The notes under the pieces were generated by a model. The model was not told the DNA's origin, searched no databases, and worked only from the letters and a program-made list of their open reading frames with translations. DNA of 13,055 bases, from assembly GCA_004151065.3 (NCBI GenBank), contig NWUY0300009291.1:2340-15394 (forward strand), in the 5' to 3' direction. Position 1 is the first letter of the stretch; the number at the start of each line of letters is the position of its first letter. Positions 8,848-13,055 of this stretch are shown here, in pieces. Both the position numbers and the translations under genes were made by a program. The DNA comes from Larix sibirica (Eukaryota > Streptophyta > Pinopsida > Pinales > Pinaceae).

Positions 8848-9140
8848 TGCATGCACACACACACACATCTTATGAGGGCTATAGGAAAACCCATAAAGAA
8901 CATGGTCAATCATATGTGTAAGATACAACTATGAATCCATGGATCCCATTCAAATTTACAAACATAATAAGATATGGAGTTCAAAGCGTAGCTGCATGCA
9001 CACACACACACAGTGACACACATGTTATGAGGGCTTTAGTAAAATCCATAAAGAACATGGTCAATCATATGTGTAAGCTACAACTATGAATCCATGGATC
9101 CCATTCATATTTACAAACATAATAAGGTATGGAGGTCAAA
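8848..9140 (+). repeat. Imperfect tandem duplication, two copies of about 140 bp with embedded (CA)7
   Basis: Copy 1 is 8848-8985 and copy 2 is 8993-9140, separated by 7 bases. Each starts TGCATG, then has exactly seven CA units (8854-8867 and 8999-9012). Copy 2 then has 10 extra bases. The following 116 bases (8870-8985 versus 9025-9140) align without gaps and differ at 7 positions, about 94% identity. The copies contain the shared word ATCCATGGATCCC. The origin is probably slippage or unequal exchange at the CA tract; no coding function is seen. Confidence 0.95.
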
Positions 9141-11699
9141 ATAAAAGCACAATAAACCCATGCTTCAATCCATACATACATTATCATCTATATTTATGAA
9201 TTAGTGAAAGGAGTACATGCTATACCTTCCTATTTATACAAGCTAGATTATTTACAAAAGCTAGCTCGCCATGAATGATAATTCAATGCCATATGGACAA
9301 ATTCTATCATGATATTTATCTACATGGTTTCCCAACCTATGGGATCATCTTCTTAAAACTCAAATATAATGCATGCATGGAGTAAAAACAAAACCATTCA
9401 ATATAATTTTGGACAACAATTCTACCAATGTATGTTATCTACATATGACTGTCGACGATGCAATCACAGAAAGGAAATGAAAGATACAACCAATATTGTG
9501 TTTTTAAATGGATCTAGTGGGTATGCAAAATAAAATTTGGATGTACAATGAAGGATAAAATGGGTCAAATATCCAAGGTTAATAACCCGACTTAATATTT
9601 TTTAATATGCCACATGTGGTTAAAATTATTTTCATTTATTTATTTCGCCATGAATCATGAAAAATGGACAAGCATGCAAATTTATGCATGGATACAGTCC
9701 TCAACAGAAACATAAATTGGAGATCATGTCAAATAGGGGAAAAGAATATTTGAATTAGGGGAGGTATGGAAAGACAAAAAAGTGACCCAAATAGGACATA
9801 AATAATGTATAACATCCATAAAAAACATCAAGGGGCAAACAAATTTAAGTGGGTAGTGAACCTACCTCCTTCGTTTCTTAATGTGGCTTCGCATTCGCTG
9901 AAGTCGATATCTCTATGGAATCCTAGAACCCTTCTTTCCATCATGGGTAAACACTTCAAATTGGTAACCATTTTTTACTTGAAAAAAGGCCCTCAATCAT
10001 CATACAAGATTGTGAATCAAATGAGGACATGGAGGCTGATTTCAAGAAAAGAATACAACCCTCTCTTAAAAAATGAAAGAACAAATGACAATTAAACTCT
10101 TCTTTCACTATGATTTTGAGGCTGGGATTATTTAACAAAGCTTTGGATGCCCACAAATTAAAAAAAATGCCAATAAGGGATACATTGTGGTATCCTATTC
10201 CTTTGAACTTGAATGGAAATGCAATTTAAGTTAGGGATACAACCCCCAAGGTAACTGCAAAACTTACCCTTTGACCTTGTTTGAATGGATGATATTATTT
10301 CACTATTTTCCAACCATATTTTCAGCAATGAACAACTAGGGTGGATGTGGAACACGTTTTTACTCCAATAGTTGTATTTTTTTATAGTATTATGATTTAA
10401 GCATGCCATTTGAACTCATAATACTTTTCCATTTGGTTATAAAAAAATTCTAGTAATACTTGGCATTTATGATATGACTCTTATGCCTACAAGGTTTCCC
10501 AAGTATGATTTCTATAGGTACAACTTTGATTTATATTTAAGAGCACCAATCAAGAAGGTCTCAATTACCTAAAGCATGTGGGAATTGAGACAACATAATG
10601 CACATCCTTTCTCCCTATAGTGAGCAAGATGGAAAATCTCCATGGATTGGTTATCATTACTAGACATAATATTTGGTTGTATATATCCATTGATACCTTG
10701 ATGTGATTGACTGGGAACCTTTTCAAACCAACCTCAACCTATGTGAAAATCAACTACACTCAAATTTGATGTGACATGACCTAAATGACCTAGCTACCAA
10801 AATCAGCCCAAGTAATATTGTGACGTGGAGACTCCCCCACCCATAGAGATCTAACTTTTCGTAGACACACCCCTTTATCTATAGTTCATTAGGTCCATGG
10901 TACCCTTTTTCTTGTGATACCCATTCCATCCCCTACCATAGATCCCATGTTGAACCAACACCCCTACCATAGAGGTTTTCTCTAGTTGATTTTTAAAAAT
11001 TTTGCACAACTTTGGAACTTTTTTGCTTTATTATTCATAGACCTAAAAATAAATAAACAACAAACTTAAAAGTGAATTTAATCTACAAAAACTTGAAAGT
11101 GGAGAAAATAACTTGTATAAAGGAAATTGTTGGAAGTAAATGTAGAAATTATTTATGTGGATTGAATTTGATTGTTGAAGAGTGTTGGTTGGATCGTATC
11201 TTTAGTTTCACAGAAGGAATGGTATTCTGAGAATTGATTAATGTTAGTTTCAGTTGTTACTTTCCAAGCAAGTTATGTTATGGTAGAGAGTGGGAGCAAT
11301 GATTTTCTTTTTAATTCCTGAGAATAGAAGTTTTCTCGAGGGATGAATAGTTACAGTTGTGTTTTGTAGTTAAGATTGTTTTTAGAGTTGTGTGGATGAA
11401 TATATGTTTCTTTCATATCTAAAAGTTGTTTCAACAGTCTAATTTTTATAAATTGTATGGTTTCATAACAAAGTATGCATTTCCTTCCCTTTCAACAGAG
11501 TGATAGTAGTTGAACTCTTGTTTTAATTGGGTGGATGATTGAATGCTACTCTATCTCAGTAGATGTATTGCATCTAGGATTATTTCATCAGCATTAGGAA
11601 GAGATTGCATCTACATATGATTTAAACGTATCCTTGAAATTTTACATTCCTAGATTGACAATTAATGTGCATGCTAGTTTGGTAATCAATAGACCATTA
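9141..11699. other. AT-rich spacer with weak open frames only
   Basis: The longest frames are 9805-10095 (plus, 96 codons) and 10158-10409 (minus, 83 codons). Neither shows a motif and they are within chance expectation for this base composition. A 39-codon frame at 10110-10229 (plus) contains DAHKLKKMPIRD, faintly like a PPR repeat, but is too short to call. From 11100 to 11590 the plus strand is T/G-rich and intron-like. I find no RNA gene and no terminal repeats. Confidence 0.5.
10930..10972 (+). repeat. Short direct repeat, 12 bp, two copies
   Basis: CCCCTACCATAG occurs at 10930-10941 and again at 10961-10972, 31 bases apart. A looser relative (CCCACCCATAG) lies near 10840. This could be a remnant of a local duplication. 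No function is apparent. Confidence 0.7.
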
Positions 11700-11927
11700 C
11701 TAGCCCCCAAAATTATGAAGGTTATTATTATAGAAAATGTTTTGAAATTGCACTCTAATGTGGGTGTATGCAGGAAATTCTATGAGAAAGTGATTTTCAT
11801 CTTCAACCCTCTTTGCATCACAAAGATGACCGAATATTTCATCCCATGCCATTTTAGGAATTGTCCAATGCCCTGTTTCACTATGGAGCTTGTGAGAATT
11901 CATTCTTCTTTTGGCAATGTTAATTTT
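11700..11927 (-). pseudogene. C-terminal zinc-finger tail of a second, distinct LINE reverse transcriptase
   Basis: A frame open from 11927 (ATG at 11903) to the stop at 11700 has the hallmark of LINE ORF2 tails: a SHKL...ETGHW segment, then a C-x2-C-x9-H-x4-C finger embedded in KRVEDENHFLIE-PAYTHIRVQF. Counting from the Met, Cys28 and His38 are present, but the first ligand is Gly25 (codon GGT at 11831-11829) and the last is Phe43 (codon TTT at 11777-11775); each differs from a TGT Cys codon by one base. This VEDE-HFL-CPAY-IR style differs from the HLLLN-KYSKQV tail of the large LINE, so it is another lineage in the opposite orientation. The rest of the element is missing or unreadable. The 112-codon plus-strand frame here is its shadow. 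Confidence 0.62.
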
Positions 11928-11930
11928 CTA

Positions 11931-12229
11931 ATTTACATTAGTTATAATGGAAAGATACTTCTGATCTTCTAGATTAGGATTAATAATTTAATACCTCTTT
12001 ATAGTATCATAATTTTCTCTCATCCTCTTATTCTCTCATAAATACACTGCTTCCATTTAAAAGAAACTGCATGCTTCACACAAACAGAACTTCATAATCC
12101 ACTTTTAAGTAATTGAAGTAAACGAAAGAAACAGATACTTGCTCAGAACAGATGTATTACTGTGGAATTATTGATGATGAAAAATAACTAGCAAACTAGG
12201 AGAATCTTCAGATATTTANATGAATGGTG
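11931..12229. other. AT-rich spacer between LINE tail and GC-rich block
   Basis: No gene, repeat or RNA is recognised. It would be upstream coding sequence of the second LINE on the minus strand if that element were complete, but no motif can be read. An undetermined base is at 12219. Confidence 0.45.
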
Positions 12230-12320
12230 GAAGCTAGGGCCAGAACCCATAACTTTTATTACGTCGGCTGGGGCTGCGGTGTTGTGTGTGGGCCGCCTTT
12301 GGTCTTGGCTCTCGGCCACC

Positions 12321-12443
12321 TACAAAGCTCTCAATGTTGGAGCTTGGGATGTAGGTTGTGAGCGTGGCCCCCATTTGGACTTGGCACGTGATCACTTGCA
12401 ACGCTTTCAATGTTGGGCGCTTGGGTTGTGGGTTATTGCATGG
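12321..12443 (+). repeat. Degenerate 76-bp tandem repeat
   Basis: A unit starting at 12321 recurs at 12397 (period 76). Shared words include TCAATGTTGG and GCTTGGG, with one single-base gap. The end of the unit (GGCCCCCATTTGGACTTGGC, near 12366-12385) has a diverged relative upstream at about 12288-12310, suggesting at least part of a third copy. Confidence 0.65.
12385..12390 (+). promoter_or_regulatory. G-box CACGTG
   Basis: A palindromic CACGTG in the context GGCACGTGATCAC, the core bound by plant bHLH and bZIP factors. It lies about 345 bases upstream of the TATA box. Confidence 0.4.
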
Positions 12444-12469
12444 CTGGCAGGGGTTGCCACGGGTGTTGC

Positions 12470-12475
12470 CACGTG
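12470..12475 (+). promoter_or_regulatory. G-box CACGTG, extended palindrome
   Basis: The context is GCCACGTGGA, the high-affinity G-box form with symmetric flanks, following a short GTTGCCACG direct repeat (12453-12461 and 12465-12473). Confidence 0.45.
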
Positions 12476-12644
12476 GACGATGGAGGATGGGTAATGCATG
12501 GGGCCCTTTACGAGTGACATGGAATTGTGGAGATCATAGATGTCTCGATGGGGGAGGAGATCAACGGCTCACGGTGGACCTCGTGCCATCAAGATGCTCA
12601 GGAGATAACGAAGGGGATGGGTGCGGTAAGAATACCACCCTTAT

Positions 12645-12651
12645 ACGTGTC
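12645..12651 (+). promoter_or_regulatory. ABRE-like element ACGTGTC
   Basis: ACGTGTC is the core of abscisic-acid response elements bound by plant bZIP factors, here about 85 bases before the TATA box. The assignment is by motif only. Confidence 0.35.
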
Positions 12652-12732
12652 ACGCTCCTAGCTCATCCGTATGCTCGCAAAATGGTATAAGAAACCACCG
12701 ATGGCCCATGGGAAACCGCCCCTCGGGGATGT

Positions 12733-12742
12733 TATAAAAAAA
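12733..12742 (+). promoter_or_regulatory. TATA box
   Basis: TATAAAAAAA directly follows the GC-rich block, so it stands out from its upstream context. The predicted transcription start is near 12765. The downstream sequence becomes AT-rich again, as in many plant leaders. Confidence 0.45.
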
Positions 12743-12772
12743 CGAGGTAGTCCTTCTCCGACAACCCATTTA

Positions 12773-12786
12773 TATTATTATTATTA
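12773..12786 (+). repeat. Short (TTA)n tract
   Basis: Four full TTA units preceded by a partial one, immediately downstream of the predicted transcription start. Confidence 0.8.
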
Positions 12787-12789
12787 GGG

Positions 12790-12850
12790 AATAATGTGAG
12801 AAGGACCAAGCACCGTGCAACAGACAATAATGCGAGTAGGACTTAGCACC
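12790..12850 (+). repeat. Spaced direct repeat, two 25-bp copies, period 36
   Basis: 12790-12814 and 12826-12850 share AATAATG, GAG, AGGAC and AGCACC and differ at 4 of 25 positions. The first copy has ATG followed at once by TGA; the second has an ATG that opens a 31-codon frame. Confidence 0.8.
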
Positions 12851-12925
12851 CACATGCNTAGCAAATCTATTCAAATTTATGGGTTAAAAAAAGAATCTGC
12901 AATTAATTCTGAGGTAAAAACCTGA
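12830..12925 (+). CDS. Possible short coding start downstream of the promoter-like island
   Basis: ATG at 12830 opens 31 codons ending in TGA at 12923, including one undetermined base at 12858 (codon 10). The peptide is MRVGLSTHM, then SKSIQIYGLKKE and on to the stop. A possible 5' splice site GAG|GTAAAAA lies at about 12911-12920, so it could be the first coding exon of a gene continuing past the window. It is the second ATG after the predicted transcription start (the first is followed directly by TGA). There is no homology or motif, so this is speculative. Confidence 0.15.
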   Translation: MRVGLSTHMXSKSIQIYGLKKESAINSEVKT

Positions 12926-13055
12926 AAATTTCAAGTTTTTCCCGTTGTTTATGTGGTTGGAAATACTTTAGAACAACAACACATTAATTTCGGATTTTGC
13001 ATATAGGTAAATAATCCATTGTAACCCCTTCATACACACTAAATTGTTGATCTAA

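Larger units (their letters stand above)
12230..12743 (+). promoter_or_regulatory. GC-rich promoter-like island (host gene or LTR)
   Basis: Base composition changes abruptly; for example 12361-12420 is 34 of 60 G+C while the rest of the window is mostly near one third. The block carries, in order, two G-boxes (12385-12390, 12470-12475), a GATAA word (12604-12608), an ACGTGTC ABRE-like element (12645-12651), a GGCCCA site-II-like element in a CCCATGGG palindrome (12703-12712), and a TATA box (12733-12742). This arrangement suits a plus-strand plant promoter with start near 12765. Two long open frames here (12279-12494 and 12358-12690) are Trp- and Gly-rich and look like by-products of GC richness. 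The alternative is the U3 part of an LTR; I could not find LTR ends. Confidence 0.42.

Noticed and set aside
8731-8928. 65-codon minus-strand frame with a long Arg-Glu repeat
   Set aside because: The repeat is just the translation of the (TC)19 microsatellite.
9805-10095. 96-codon plus-strand frame
   Set aside because: No motif, no homology recognised, and within the length expected by chance in 13 kb of AT-rich DNA. An alternative frame over the same bases looks equally protein-like.
10110-10229. PPR-like words DAHKLKKMPIRD in a 39-codon frame
   Set aside because: A single weak resemblance to part of one pentatricopeptide repeat, with no neighbouring repeats; not enough to call a PPR pseudogene.
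10158-10409. 83-codon minus-strand frame
   Set aside because: No recognisable domain; the length is within chance expectation for this composition.
11634-11972. 112-codon plus-strand open frame
   Set aside because: It lies antisense to the recognisable LINE tail at 11700-11927, whose HX4C and VEDE motifs explain the region; the plus frame has no motif.
12279-12690. Two overlapping plus-strand frames (71 and 110 codons) rich in Trp, Gly and Cys
   Set aside because: They fall in the GC-rich tandem-repeat and promoter-like block, where stops are rare. Low-complexity composition and absence of any domain argue against coding.

Overview
The window is low-GC, gene-poor eukaryotic nuclear DNA, and most likely comes from a land plant, probably a conifer or other gymnosperm. 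The evidence is a long decayed plant-type LINE (L1 architecture: DUF4283/zinc-knuckle ORF1, then AP endonuclease, reverse transcriptase and zf-RVT tail), a second unrelated LINE tail, microsatellites, long AT-rich spacers, and a GC-rich stretch at the right end with plant promoter words. The gymnosperm placement is inference from the style of the LINE protein. No bacterial operon, CRISPR array, rRNA or tRNA is visible.

Layout. 1-261: an open reading frame on the minus strand that runs off the left edge; its identity is unknown. About 304-5390: one dead LINE on the plus strand. Its signature motifs appear in the expected order (zinc knuckle, QETK, GDFN, SDHKPIS, LIPKE, the mutated motif A, GLHQG, FVDD, FLWQG, zf-RVT) but are spread over all three frames and broken by many stops. 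5390-6020: nothing recognised. 6027-6182: a short exon-like stretch on the plus strand. 6222-6740: the longest open frame of the window, 172 codons on the minus strand with four N-glycosylation sequons, a TATA-like box upstream and a possible AATAAA downstream. It is the best candidate for a real, undescribed gene or exon.

6823-8794 is AT-rich spacer. 8795-9140 holds a (TC)19 tract and an imperfect tandem duplication of about 140 bp whose copies both carry (CA)7. 9141-11690 is AT-rich with only weak open frames. 11700-11927 (minus) is the C-terminal zinc-finger tail of a second LINE lineage, with two of its four zinc ligands mutated. From about 12230 the base composition changes sharply: a GC-rich block of about 500 bp has 76-bp degenerate tandem repeats, two CACGTG G-boxes, an ACGTGTC element, a GGCCCA element and a TATAAAAAAA box. 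Together these look like a plus-strand promoter (host gene or LTR) whose transcript would run toward or past the right edge.

No set of genes works together here. The window is a transposon graveyard with one unexplained minus-strand open frame and one promoter-like island.
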